A DNA stretch of 14,516 bases from positions 1-14,516 of the forward strand of contig JAITPZ010000107.1 in NCBI GenBank assembly GCA_031289165.1. The letters run 5' to 3'. How positions within the stretch are numbered: position 1 is the stretch's first letter; each line of letters begins with the position of its first letter. The DNA is from Synergistaceae bacterium (GTDB lineage Bacteria; Synergistota; Synergistia; Synergistales; Aminobacteriaceae). The notes under the pieces were generated by a model, which saw only the letters and a program-made list of their open reading frames with translations, was not told the DNA's origin and ran no database searches. The position numbers and the translations under genes are program-made. Shown piece by piece: positions 1 through 8,531 of the stretch.

Positions 1-90
1 CATTACATTTTCTTCGTCCCCCTCGCGCTCTCGCGCCAGAAAAACAAAATATCCCTCCGAAACCCCGCCCCTCGCGTCAGGACTCTTCAT
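1..90 (-). CDS. Possible 5' end of a leftward gene cut by the window edge
   Basis: On the minus strand an ATG at 90 opens a frame that stays open for 30 codons to the window edge. The peptide begins MKSPDARGGVSEGYF and continues through an acidic, arginine-rich stretch. I do not recognise it. A G-run lies directly against the ATG, too close for a normal ribosome binding site, so the start is doubtful. An overlapping 33-codon frame (ATG near 187, stop near 86) competes for the same DNA. The call rests only on an open frame leaving the window and on a plausible promoter about 185 bases upstream. It could equally be non-coding. Confidence 0.25.
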   Translation of the reverse strand, partial: MKSPDARGGVSEGYFVFLAREREGDEENVM

Positions 91-362
91 CCCCCCGCTC
101 GAAACTCCGCTTCGCTTCGAATATTCCTCTTACTGCCTTTCCCTCTTTTGACTCGCCTGTAAATTTGTCAAGGTTCATCCCTCAGAATCTCTACACATAA
201 ATAATAGTTTTTCCAAGGATTTCTCCTTCTTATCAGAGTTATCTTCCAACCCCGTCAGCGAGGAGCAGGGAATATATTACCTCAGCTCAATTCATTTGTA
301 AAGCCCCAAAACGAATTTTTTACAAAAAATCCTGCCGATCGATGATAAGCGGAGCCAATTCC
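91..362. other. Intergenic region downstream of recA, no gene recognised
   Basis: This stretch lies between the recA stop codon and the doubtful left-edge frame. It is richer in A+T and pyrimidine runs than the coding DNA to its right. It contains a promoter-like pair for leftward transcription (listed separately) and a weak A/T-only inverted repeat near 311-330 next to T/A runs. That repeat lacks a GC stem, so I do not call it a terminator for recA. I see no tRNA-like or riboswitch-like fold. Confidence 0.5.
274..302 (-). promoter_or_regulatory. Candidate sigma-70-type promoter, leftward, upstream of left-edge gene
   Basis: Read on the minus strand, TTTACA (297-302) is followed after exactly 17 bases by TAATAT (274-279), with an overlapping TATATT two bases further. 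The -35 box matches 5 of 6 consensus positions; the -10 box matches 4 of 6, or 5 of 6 in the shifted version. It would give a leader of about 175 bases before the ATG at 90. The call is by inspection only, in A+T-rich DNA where chance matches are common. Confidence 0.35.
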
Positions 363-1502
<1,140 letters not shown>

Positions 1503-1540
1503 CGGGAAAACTCACTCCTCTCCCGGGGCGTCATCCCCTG

Positions 1541-1555
1541 CCCGATTCAAACGGG
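1541..1555. promoter_or_regulatory. Imperfect palindrome in the recA leader, possible operator
   Basis: The 15-mer CCCGATTCAAACGGG pairs six of seven positions around a central C. It sits between the candidate recA promoter and the start codon. A repressor site (for example for SOS control) or a short RNA hairpin are both possible. It matches neither the Gram-positive (GAAC-N4-GTTC) nor the E. coli (CTGT-N8-ACAG) LexA box, so any regulatory role is inference. Confidence 0.2.
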
Positions 1556-1627
1556 TATCTTTCCTGTATGGATATAACGAACCCACGATCACGTTTTTGT
1601 ATGTCCCCGCTCTTCCGCCGGTGAAAA

Positions 1628-1656
1628 AGTATCCGTCAGAGATATGAAGAAGTCAA
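1628..1656 (-). promoter_or_regulatory. Candidate recA promoter
   Basis: On the minus strand TTGACT (1651-1656) is followed after exactly 17 bases by GATACT (1628-1633). The match is 5 of 6 for the -35 box and 4 of 6 for the -10 box. It begins 12 bases after the cinA stop codon and would give a recA leader of about 120 bases. This would let recA be expressed apart from cinA, in keeping with the separate control of recA seen in many bacteria. It is predicted by inspection. Confidence 0.5.
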
Positions 1657-1667
1657 GAAATTACGAC

Positions 1668-2420
1668 TTACAACTCGCACATTCGTCGCCATATTGCGGA
1701 AAGCGCGATACGTACGGCACGTTCACGGATAAGCTCACGTCCTCCGTTCAGGCTGCGCAGAAAAGACCGGCACTCCGTTTTTTCGCCGATTCGCGACGCC
1801 AGAGCAAACCAGACCGTGCCGACGGGTTTTTCCGCACTGCCTCCATCAGGCCCGGCGATGCCGGTAACCGCAATCGCGACGGACGTTCCATAGAGTTCAA
1901 GCGCGCTCACGGCCATTTCTCCGGCGCATTCCGCGCTGACCGCTCCGTTCCGCTCCAGAATGGAGGAAGAAACGCCCAGCACTCTTTTCTTGGCCTCGTT
2001 GTCGTAGACCACGGCGCTGCCCATAAACACGGCGGAGCTTCCGGAAACCTCCGTCATGGCCGACCCCACAAGGCCTCCGGTGCAGGACTCCGCGCAGGAT
2101 ACCGTCAGCTCCTTTTCGCTTCCCGTTTTCAGGATGGCCTGAGGCAGCGTGACACAGCCCCGCGGCAGCGCGTCCGCCGCAAAGCGCTCGCGTACCGTGC
2201 GCGCCGCCGTCTCGACGCGTTCGGGCTCCCCGCGAATCACGAACTCGACAAGCCCAAAGGAGGGAAGGATCGAGATATGCAGGCGCTCGTCCGCGATGAT
2301 CTCCCGAACCCGCTCGGCCACCAGGCTCTCCGGAACTCCGATGATCCCGACGGATTCCCATCCGCGGGCCGGAGAGCCGCGGGTCGGAGATAAAAGAGGC
2401 AGCAGCTCCTGAACCGTCAT
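1668..2420 (-). CDS. CinA C-terminal part: KH-like linker plus PncC nicotinamide-nucleotide amidase domain
   Basis: This 250-residue fragment follows the amber codon in cinA. Counting from the ATG at 2420, residues 1-90 correspond to the end of the MoCF domain and the middle KH-like domain, and 100-250 to the PncC domain, which converts NMN to nicotinic acid mononucleotide and ammonia. AESCTGG (110-116) carries the expected catalytic Ser112, and NEAK (141-144) the conserved Lys. The TGIAGPDGG segment is also intact, so the amidase could work alone, as free-standing PncC proteins do. The ATG is codon 161 of the full gene and has only a weak GAGG two bases upstream. Separate translation is therefore uncertain. 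The TAA stop is followed at once by the recA promoter candidate. Confidence 0.7.
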   Translation of the reverse strand: MTVQELLPLLSPTRGSPARGWESVGIIGVPESLVAERVREIIADERLHISILPSFGLVEFVIRGEPERVETAARTVRERFAADALPRGCVTLPQAILKTGSEKELTVSCAESCTGGLVGSAMTEVSGSSAVFMGSAVVYDNEAKKRVLGVSSSILERNGAVSAECAGEMAVSALELYGTSVAIAVTGIAGPDGGSAEKPVGTVWFALASRIGEKTECRSFLRSLNGGRELIRERAVRIALSAIWRRMCEL

Positions 2421-2480
2421 CGCCTCGAATTCGAAGGGGACTCCGGGGAAACTCCAGACCTTCGTCCCCTCATTCTCGAA

Positions 2481-2900
2481 CTAACTTCCGAGCGCCGAAC
2501 CCGCGGGGTTATATACCCCACAGGCGTATCGGGGAATGGCCGCCTGCACGGAGCGGGAACGATCCAGCCGCTCCCGCGTCGCCTCGTCGTAACGCGACAG
2601 CACCCGGTCGTACAGGACATTATTGGCCGCGAGGCCGCAGCACAGGTATTCCGTCAAAGCCACGCGCGTTTTATCGTCGTGCGTGGGCCCCAGGCCGCCC
2701 GACAAAACCAACAGATCGACCTTTCCCACCCAGCGGGACAGCGCGTCGACGATGGCGGGCCGTTCGTCAGGAATCACCTCCATGCGCATCAGTCGCCACC
2801 CGGCGTCATGCAGACGCCACGCCAGCGAGGCGCAATTCCCCTCGCGCCGAATTCCACTTAAAAGCTCATCTCCCACGGCAATCAGTACGGCTGTATTCAC
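2481..2900 (-). CDS. CinA N-terminal part: MoCF-like domain, truncated by TAG
   Basis: The 139-residue fragment has the CinA N-terminal (MoaB/MogA-like) signatures IAVGDELLSG near the start and SGGLGPTHDDKT. The family domain is linked to ADP-ribose pyrophosphatase activity. I chose GTG 2900, because the family usually starts a few residues before IAVG and a G-rich stretch lies about seven bases upstream; an ATG at 2921 would add seven residues. The frame ends at TAG 2481-2483, before the conserved PGVP motif that closes the MoCF domain, so on its own this product lacks part of the fold. It follows the small membrane protein gene after about 300 bases. Confidence 0.6.
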   Translation of the reverse strand: MNTAVLIAVGDELLSGIRREGNCASLAWRLHDAGWRLMRMEVIPDERPAIVDALSRWVGKVDLLVLSGGLGPTHDDKTRVALTEYLCCGLAANNVLYDRVLSRYDEATRERLDRSRSVQAAIPRYACGVYNPAGSALGS

Positions 2901-3201
2901 TCTTCCATCCCCCGTCCGCATACCCCGGCGTCGCCACAGTCACCCGCGCCTCGTCTCCATCAATTCCGTATACTGCCCAATAATTGTACATGATTCCCGC
3001 GTCGCTTCAGCAGGATTGAGGAGGGTGGTCATGTCGGCCATCGCATGGGGCCTCGGCATGGCCAACAAGGACATTTGCGGCGGGTTCTGGCTACCCCCCG
3101 GGGAGCGTTCCTGTTCTGCCTTCGGGCAAAGAAAAACGAACCTCTCAACGAAATCGCTATCCTGTGATCCCGCAAATTTTTGTTTTCTGCGGACGAGACA
3201 G
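2901..3201. other. Intergenic region between small membrane gene and cinA, no gene recognised
   Basis: The stretch has open frames on both strands, none with a recognisable product. On the minus strand a TACAAT (-10-like) lies at about 2985-2990, but I see no convincing -35 box. A 41-codon minus-strand frame starting at 2991 overlaps the cinA start. On the plus strand an ATG at 3031 follows a good GAGGAGG, yet its translation is unconvincing. Nothing here is called. Confidence 0.4.
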
Positions 3202-3381
3202 TCACTTTTGCCGCAGGCACAGCGCTCCGACGACCAGGCACCACGTAACGGCAATCATGAGCGCCAGCCCGAGAGGTCCCGTATCGCCGACGCCCCTCGC
3301 CGGATTTGCTGAGAAGGCCCACTCGAACATCGCCCCGCACGTCAGTATCGCCAGCAGTATACCCGCAATCAAATTTTTCAC
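3202..3381 (-). CDS. Small two-helix membrane protein, unknown function
   Basis: The 59-residue product has two hydrophobic segments (about 4-24 and 36-55) joined by a short loop that includes ANPARGVGDTG, and it ends in LRQK. I do not recognise the family. The start is taken as GTG at 3381 because GAGGAAG lies eight bases upstream and the first helix begins straight after. The frame is open further, to an ATG at 3486, but the extra 35 residues are charged and do not look like this protein. It lies upstream of cinA in the same direction and 149 bases past the terminator of the next unit. It could be a real small membrane protein; no function is implied. Confidence 0.5.
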   Translation of the reverse strand: MKNLIAGILLAILTCGAMFEWAFSANPARGVGDTGPLGLALMIAVTWCLVVGALCLRQK

Positions 3382-3529
3382 AGTCGCATCTTCCTCTCGT
3401 CTCTCGTTCTGACAAACAGCATCAGCATAGATTACTTTCCGGGACAAGGAAACGAAAAGTGACTTAAGGATATAAAGCAGATTCACTCCCTGGTATTAAC
3501 GATTATGAATCACGGACGGTGTCCAAATT

Positions 3530-3556
3530 AAAAACCCCCCGCAGGGAAGCGGAGGG
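3530..3556 (-). terminator. Rho-independent terminator after the SH3b gene
   Basis: On the minus strand an eight-pair stem (3549-3556 with 3535-3542, one G-T pair) encloses a six-base loop and is followed by five T residues (3530-3534). It lies about 80 bases after the stop codon of the SH3b gene. It separates that unit from the small membrane gene and cinA. Confidence 0.85.
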
Positions 3557-3637
3557 TCATCATGCAAAATTGAAATCAAAGGCCTGAAGCCAGGTTATCG
3601 CCTGCTGCCGCCGAACGGGGCATGGGGAAACCGCGCG

Positions 3638-4657
3638 CTACCTTTCCACGCGCACCAGGGCGCCGCTGATCCAGCCCTCTTTGGTGCTTTCCTCGAAGCG
3701 AACGCGATACCATACGCCTCCGCTCCTGTCCGCACCCTGTTCCAGGACGATGAAACGATCTCCCTTTCGGCCCCATCCGAGGACGTTGCCCGTGTCCGAC
3801 GTATCGGGAGCCGAGCGAACCCTCGCCGAATTACCGGAGACAAAACCACGAGCGATACCGGCGGGTTGCTCCCGTGTATCCCCCGAGTTGCCGGCGGGAA
3901 ACGCGGGAGGAATCTCCACGACGGTCACCTCCGGTTCTTCCCGGGTGATGAGTCCGCCGGACAAAACGGCAGGGCCGATTTCCGGCGAGGGCGGCAGACC
4001 ATGTTCCTCCGGAGACACGGGGTTCGGCGTTTCCGGAACAACCGGAAGCTCCACTCTGCCCGGTTCGGACGAAACGACGTCGTTCGATGCCGTTTCCGCG
4101 TCGCTTCTCACGGGCGCGGTTCTCTCCGGGACGACGGGCGTCTCAGGAACCGTAACCGCGGCAGAAGCGCCAACCAACGCCGGCGACTCGCTCTTTCGGG
4201 CATCCGCCGATATCGTTCCATCCGTCTCCGCCATGCCTGTCGGTGTCATAACCGCCGGCGCCTCGCCTTCGTCCCGCAGCAGCGGATCGGGGATCGATCC
4301 CTCGTCGGGAGGGAACATCGCGTTCCAGAGCCGCAGCATCTCCGCTCGCGCCGTGCGCGCGTGCTGCCCCCCAAGGTTGTCGGGCCATTCGGGCACGGCG
4401 GCAATTGTGCCGATCACGATGGAGACAAGGAGAAACACCACGGCCAGAAAACACCCGCAACCTCGTCCTCGCGGTTCGGGTTCGTCGAAGTACACCTCTT
4501 CTTCCTCATTCTCGCCGTCCTGATGGGACGAGATGTCGATGCCGCCCTCCCGGAAGATGTTGGCGCGTGCAATGCGAAACTCGCTTTCCGTAATGTATTT
4601 CGCCTTCAAAAGATCATAAAGTTCATCCAGACGCTGTTTTGTGTTCCTGGATTCCAT
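3638..4657 (-). CDS. SHOCT-like, single-pass membrane protein with C-terminal SH3b domain
   Basis: Counted from the ATG at 4657 (339 residues), residues 7-37 look like a SHOCT-type segment (QRLDELYDLLKAKYITESEF). An acidic stretch at 48-62 follows, then one transmembrane helix at about 67-89, a long Pro/Ser/Glu-rich linker, and an SH3b-like domain at 277-339 with the typical VRSAP start and WYRVRF and GWISG strands. SH3b domains often bind peptidoglycan or cell-wall peptides, so the tail probably lies in the periplasm with the SHOCT part in the cytoplasm; this topology is inferred. A G-run nine bases before the ATG supports this start; an upstream ATG at 4738 has no such site. It lies 152 bases after the AsmA/TamB-like gene, in the same direction, with a terminator after its TAG stop. 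Confidence 0.75.
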   Translation of the reverse strand: MESRNTKQRLDELYDLLKAKYITESEFRIARANIFREGGIDISSHQDGENEEEEVYFDEPEPRGRGCGCFLAVVFLLVSIVIGTIAAVPEWPDNLGGQHARTARAEMLRLWNAMFPPDEGSIPDPLLRDEGEAPAVMTPTGMAETDGTISADARKSESPALVGASAAVTVPETPVVPERTAPVRSDAETASNDVVSSEPGRVELPVVPETPNPVSPEEHGLPPSPEIGPAVLSGGLITREEPEVTVVEIPPAFPAGNSGDTREQPAGIARGFVSGNSARVRSAPDTSDTGNVLGWGRKGDRFIVLEQGADRSGGVWYRVRFEESTKEGWISGALVRVER

Positions 4658-4809
4658 GCCCGCAATCCCCCCGCGTGTCGATGTTCGCAAATCTTCCGCT
4701 TCGTCCGCCCCATGGCGGCCAGCATCGGTTTCAGTCATTTCAATTCAGGCCCCGGATTTCAGAATTTTAGTATGAACTGGCAGGAACCGCTTCTTTTCCC
4801 GGGCCTAAA

Positions 4810-7800
4810 CTACTTCTTTCTGAAGATACTGTCAATACCTTTGCGAATCTGCTTCTCCAGCTGTTCCTGCTGTTGCTGCTTTTGATCGGGCTGAGACTGA
4901 GTCTCCCGGCTCGGAGTCTCCGGCTGATTGTTTCGGGGCGCGATCGCGTCCATGATTTTTTCTTTGATGACCTCCTCCGGCTTCGCGGGCTTTGAGGGGG
5001 TCGCGGCAGGGGCGGCAGGGGCGGTTGTTTCCCCCGCGTTGCCCTGGCCCTGGGTCTGAGTCGAGGGGCCGACCTTCACGAGCGCGACCGACGGCTTCCC
5101 GGCGGTTCCGGTGATTTTGGCCGTGACGTCGCGGAAATCCGCGTTCTTCGAGGATTCCTTCGCGCCGCCAAGCGCGCCCTTCAGAGCGGACTCCAGGTTT
5201 TTGCCCCTGAGGATATCCTGAACGCTGCCGCCCTTCACCAGTGCCTCGGCGCCGCCGATCGCGCCGCCGCTCAGAGCGTTGACGAGCTGGAAGTTGACGT
5301 TCATGTCGGCCACGAAGTAGAGCTTTTTGTCGAACGTGAACGATCCGTCCTCTGCCAGCGATGCGGATTTGTATATGGGGTCGTTCGCCGGAGGAACGGC
5401 GGACGCTCCCTTTCCGATGACGAGGCGGTTCGTCTCAAGGCGCAGAGGGGCCGTCACCTTCGTGTAACGGATTCCGTTCGAGCCGTAAAGTTTGGTCAGC
5501 GGGTCGAGGCCGGAGAAGCCGGTGATGCCGCCCTCCCCCATCGTGAACTGACCGCTGCCGGAATACGTCAGGTCTTTGGCCGCGCTGCCGTCGATCTTCA
5601 TGGAGAGGTTTCCCCGGCCCGCAATTTTACCGCCGAGCCCACCTGACGCGTCCTGCGCCGCCGCGTTGACGTCGAACCCGTTCGCGGTCAGCGAGTCGCT
5701 GAACTTCATGGAACTCATGTCGAAGGTCAGGCTGTTCGTGACCTTGCCGCCGTAGAAGTCGAGGGTTCCGTTCGCCGACCTGAAAACACTGCCGGACAGA
5801 GCCAGCGGAAGGCTGACCCCGGAGAGCTTCAGGCCGAACGCCGTGACGGACGCCGAACGGATGCTCCCCGTCCCGCTGTTGCCCTGCGCCGTCGATTTCA
5901 CGTTGAACTTCAGGTCGGCTTTACCCGAGAACTGCCCCTTCATACCGGGAAGGCCCGCCGTCAGAGCCGCGAGGTCGAGACCGTCGCCCGCGAGGTCGAG
6001 GTCCGCCCTGAACGGATCGCTCAGGATGACGCTGCCCGTCGCGGAAAGGGGCGCGCCGCCCGCGTTCGCCCTGAATCCGTTGATCTTCAGAGCGTTCGCG
6101 TTGCCCGAGACGTCGGCTGCGAGGTCCGTCACGCTCAGACCCTCGACGGCGATGTTCGGCGACTGCGCCGTAAGGGAGATCGACGGGTTGGACGAAGCGC
6201 CCGTCACGCCGACCTTTCCGGAGACAAGGCCCGAAAGCGCGACGCCGAGGCCCCCGCTCTTCGCCAGAGGCGCCAGGTCCAGCCGGGCGACGTCGAACGC
6301 CAGATTCAGGTTCATCGCGCCGCCCGCTCCGGACGTGATCGTTCCTCCGCCCGTGATCGAGCCCTCGCCGCTCTTCGCGGAGACATTTTCGAGTCTGATC
6401 TGAGGGCCGTCCTTTCGGATTGTCGCAACGAGGTTCTGCAGCCCCGCGCCGACCGCCGCGACGCTGCCGGCCTTCAGGTTCACGTCGATTTTTTCGAGTT
6501 TGCTCAAGTCCCCGGCGACGGCGGTGGTGACCTCGATGTTTTTCGCGCTGACCGTGCCGAAGGCCGAGAGCGACGGAGAGGACGCCACCAGGTCGATCTT
6601 CGGCGACGGCAGTTTTCCCGTGATCTTCACGCCCGCGTTGATGTCGCCCTGCAGTTTGTAGCTCGCGACATCGGGCACGAACTGCTTCAGGTTGTCCGGC
6701 TTAAAGGCAATCTGCGCCGTCATGTCGATCGGCGGCGTTTTCGAGGACAGGGGGCCGACGGACCCCTTCATTGTGATGGGAAGGCCGCTCCAGGCGCCGC
6801 CGCTGTTGGTGAGCGTCAGAACGTCCTTATCCCAGACGAAGGTGACGGAGGGGTTGTCCAGCGTGTAGCCCGCGGCGGAGAACTTCGGGCTGCCTATCGT
6901 GCCGCTGACGGCGGGCGAGGTGGCCCTGCCCTTTATCGCCAGGTCGGCGGTGACGGCGCCCGAAAGGGCGTACCGCTTTCCGTCCGGGATGAGGTCCTCC
7001 ACCTTTTTGACGTCGAGGTTCAGCAGCTTCAGGGTCAGGTTCAGGCCGGCGCCCGTCAGAATCTGCGTCACGGTCCCCTGCAGATAACCCTGTGCGCCCT
7101 CCAGGACGAATTTGCCGTTGACCGTGGCGGTGCTGCTTTTGGCCAGCTTGACCTGCGCGGCCAGTCCCGTGACGCGCCGGCCCATCAGGACGATGTCGGG
7201 GGCCGAGAGCTCGATCGTGCCGGACAGCTCGTTGGTTGGCCCCTGAATGTTGGCCGCGAACCGCTCGACCTTCCCTCCGACCCGGCCCAGTCCCGGGTAG
7301 AGCCGGGCCAGTTCGCTCAGGGGCGCGTTACCGCCGTCCAGTTTGACCATGATGGAGGGAACAGAGCCCGTCTTCATGGCCACGGCGATGCTGCCGTCGA
7401 TGGGGACGCCCAGCGAGGTCGCCTTCAGGTCGCTCACGGTGAGGCGCATGTCGGCATATTTCAGGTTGGCGGACAGGCTTTCGAGCGGATAGCCGCCGAC
7501 CTTCGTCCCCCTGTAGGCGGGAGCGGCCGAAATCAGCAGATTATCGGACGAGCCTTCGATCGAAAAATCGACGTCCGCGGTTCCGCTGTAGTCCGGAGAA
7601 GCCAGAGATTCGGGCCAGAAAGCCGTTATTTCCGCGAGGTCGATTCCCCTGAGGCTTCCCTGGAAGTCTATGGAGTCGGTCTCCGTCTCCCCGGCGGGGC
7701 GGACGTAACCGGAGGAGATCAGCCTGCCCCTTCCGACGCCAATGTCCGCTTTGTTGACGCTGAAGCTGCCCCCCTGCATATCGAGGTCGAAGGCCCCCTT

Positions 7801-8367
7801 CACGGGGACTCCGTTGACCGCTCCAGCGAGGGTGACGTCCATCTGCGCGCCCCTGAGACGGGCGCCGATGTCGTCGACGACGATCTGTCCCCATTTCGAG
7901 GTGAAACGGCTCTCTCTCAGGCTGATGCGGTCTATCGGGACCTCACCGCCCCCTCCGGACTCCGGAAATTTGATTTTGTTGAACTCCGTGACGAACCTGT
8001 CGAGATCCATATCCACCCCGCCGATCGTCAGGATGGAAAGCCGCGGAGAACCTCCGGGCAGCGACATGAAGTTGACGCCAACCCCGAGGGATTTAGCCGA
8101 GAACAATCGCTCTTCCCGGTCGGAGGCGAGCGCGACGTCGCTGAAGGTGTACCCCCTGATGGGGTTGCCGTGAACCTCCCGGACGGACAGCCGCATTCCC
8201 GTCTGTTCTCTGATCGCTTTTCCCGCGAACTCCGCCACCGTGTCCCCCGCGATGTCGACGATGGACAGGATGACCGCCCCAACGACAATCAGGGCCAGCA
8301 CGACGCCCGCTGCCTTCAGAAGGATTCCACCCCTTCCGCTCCTTTTTCTCTGCCTGCGCATACGCAT
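4810..8367 (-). CDS. AsmA/TamB-like inner-membrane-anchored envelope protein
   Basis: About 1,185 residues. A basic N-terminus (MRMRRQRKRSGRGG) precedes one transmembrane helix (about 18-40), so the bulk should lie in the periplasm. The rest is long, rich in Gly, Ser, Asp and beta-strand-like alternation, with recurring patterns such as GxxxxxGxxDLxxxV. These are typical of AsmA/TamB proteins, which form long grooves thought to carry phospholipid, or help assembly, between inner and outer membranes. The C-terminal ~120 residues are a low-complexity Ala/Pro linker and a Gln/Lys-rich tail (QKQQQQEQLEKQIRKG). Choice between AsmA and TamB is not firm. ATG 8367 follows AAAGG by four bases; ATG 8361 is also possible, and the frame extends to TTG 8391. 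A divergent promoter region lies upstream and the SH3b gene follows. Confidence 0.85.
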   Translation of the reverse strand: MRMRRQRKRSGRGGILLKAAGVVLALIVVGAVILSIVDIAGDTVAEFAGKAIREQTGMRLSVREVHGNPIRGYTFSDVALASDREERLFSAKSLGVGVNFMSLPGGSPRLSILTIGGVDMDLDRFVTEFNKIKFPESGGGGEVPIDRISLRESRFTSKWGQIVVDDIGARLRGAQMDVTLAGAVNGVPVKGAFDLDMQGGSFSVNKADIGVGRGRLISSGYVRPAGETETDSIDFQGSLRGIDLAEITAFWPESLASPDYSGTADVDFSIEGSSDNLLISAAPAYRGTKVGGYPLESLSANLKYADMRLTVSDLKATSLGVPIDGSIAVAMKTGSVPSIMVKLDGGNAPLSELARLYPGLGRVGGKVERFAANIQGPTNELSGTIELSAPDIVLMGRRVTGLAAQVKLAKSSTATVNGKFVLEGAQGYLQGTVTQILTGAGLNLTLKLLNLDVKKVEDLIPDGKRYALSGAVTADLAIKGRATSPAVSGTIGSPKFSAAGYTLDNPSVTFVWDKDVLTLTNSGGAWSGLPITMKGSVGPLSSKTPPIDMTAQIAFKPDNLKQFVPDVASYKLQGDINAGVKITGKLPSPKIDLVASSPSLSAFGTVSAKNIEVTTAVAGDLSKLEKIDVNLKAGSVAAVGAGLQNLVATIRKDGPQIRLENVSAKSGEGSITGGGTITSGAGGAMNLNLAFDVARLDLAPLAKSGGLGVALSGLVSGKVGVTGASSNPSISLTAQSPNIAVEGLSVTDLAADVSGNANALKINGFRANAGGAPLSATGSVILSDPFRADLDLAGDGLDLAALTAGLPGMKGQFSGKADLKFNVKSTAQGNSGTGSIRSASVTAFGLKLSGVSLPLALSGSVFRSANGTLDFYGGKVTNSLTFDMSSMKFSDSLTANGFDVNAAAQDASGGLGGKIAGRGNLSMKIDGSAAKDLTYSGSGQFTMGEGGITGFSGLDPLTKLYGSNGIRYTKVTAPLRLETNRLVIGKGASAVPPANDPIYKSASLAEDGSFTFDKKLYFVADMNVNFQLVNALSGGAIGGAEALVKGGSVQDILRGKNLESALKGALGGAKESSKNADFRDVTAKITGTAGKPSVALVKVGPSTQTQGQGNAGETTAPAAPAATPSKPAKPEEVIKEKIMDAIAPRNNQPETPSRETQSQPDQKQQQQEQLEKQIRKGIDSIFRKK

Positions 8368-8392
8368 CACACCTTTTCCGGATTCTGCCAAT

Positions 8393-8422
8393 AATATACT
8401 TCGATAATTTACAAATTCGCAA
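8393..8422 (-). promoter_or_regulatory. Candidate promoter for the AsmA/TamB-like gene
   Basis: On the minus strand TTGCGA (8417-8422) is followed after 18 bases by TATATT (8393-8398), matching 4 of 6 and 5 of 6 consensus positions. It lies 26 bases before the chosen ATG in the A+T-rich gap between divergent genes, where a promoter is expected. The leader would be short. Confidence 0.45.
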
Positions 8423-8481
8423 GAATAAATATAAAATTTCTCCGTTAGATTTTACGCCCCCGCGTTTCGGGAAAACATCCG

Positions 8482-8487
8482 TATAAT
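8482..8487 (+). promoter_or_regulatory. Candidate -10 box for the sirtuin operon
   Basis: A perfect TATAAT lies 44 bases before the sirtuin ATG, in the divergent intergenic region. No good -35 hexamer lies 16-18 bases upstream, where the sequence is GC-rich. If it is a promoter, it may need an activator. Confidence 0.4.
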
Positions 8488-8531
8488 AATGCCGGATGAG
8501 TGTCTGAATAATATCGCGTGGGGGAGTCGAA

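Larger units (their letters stand above)
1668..2900 (-). pseudogene. cinA: cinA interrupted by one in-frame TAG (nicotinamide-nucleotide amidohydrolase PncC family)
   Basis: Read from the GTG at 2900 to the TAA at 1668, this is a collinear CinA of about 410 codons, the normal family length, except for a TAG at 2481-2483 (codon 140). Sequence after the stop stays in frame and is clearly CinA: FENEGTKVWSFPGVPFEFEA precedes the ATG at 2420. Many CinA proteins have a GxAPGxW(F/L)E stretch here, so the lost residue may be Trp, one base change (TGG to TAG) away. TAG ends at least five other genes in this window, so general TAG recoding is unlikely. The choices are a real nonsense mutation, a sequencing error, suppression, or a gene split into two working halves. 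The cinA-recA neighbourhood is common in bacteria. Confidence 0.8.

Noticed and set aside
311..330. A/T inverted repeat after recA as a terminator
   Set aside because: The stem is only A-T pairs with no GC core, too weak for a confident call.
2481..2483. Pyrrolysine or other general recoding of TAG
   Set aside because: TAG ends lepB, rnhB, the SH3b gene, the AsmA/TamB-like gene and the right-edge gene, so TAG acts as a normal stop here.
2866..2991. A 41-codon minus-strand frame (starting MYNYWAVYGIDGDEARV) overlapping the cinA start
   Set aside because: It has a weak ribosome binding site, no recognisable family and overlaps a certain gene; it could not be told from chance.
3031..3312. Plus-strand frame with a good GAGGAGG before ATG 3031
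   Set aside because: The translation looks like random sequence (many Arg, Ser, Cys) and runs antisense over the small membrane protein gene.
3866..4885. Long plus-strand open frame (339 codons) opposite the SH3b gene
   Set aside because: It is Arg- and His-rich, typical of the shadow frame of G+C-rich coding DNA; the minus strand carries the SHOCT-like, transmembrane and SH3b features.
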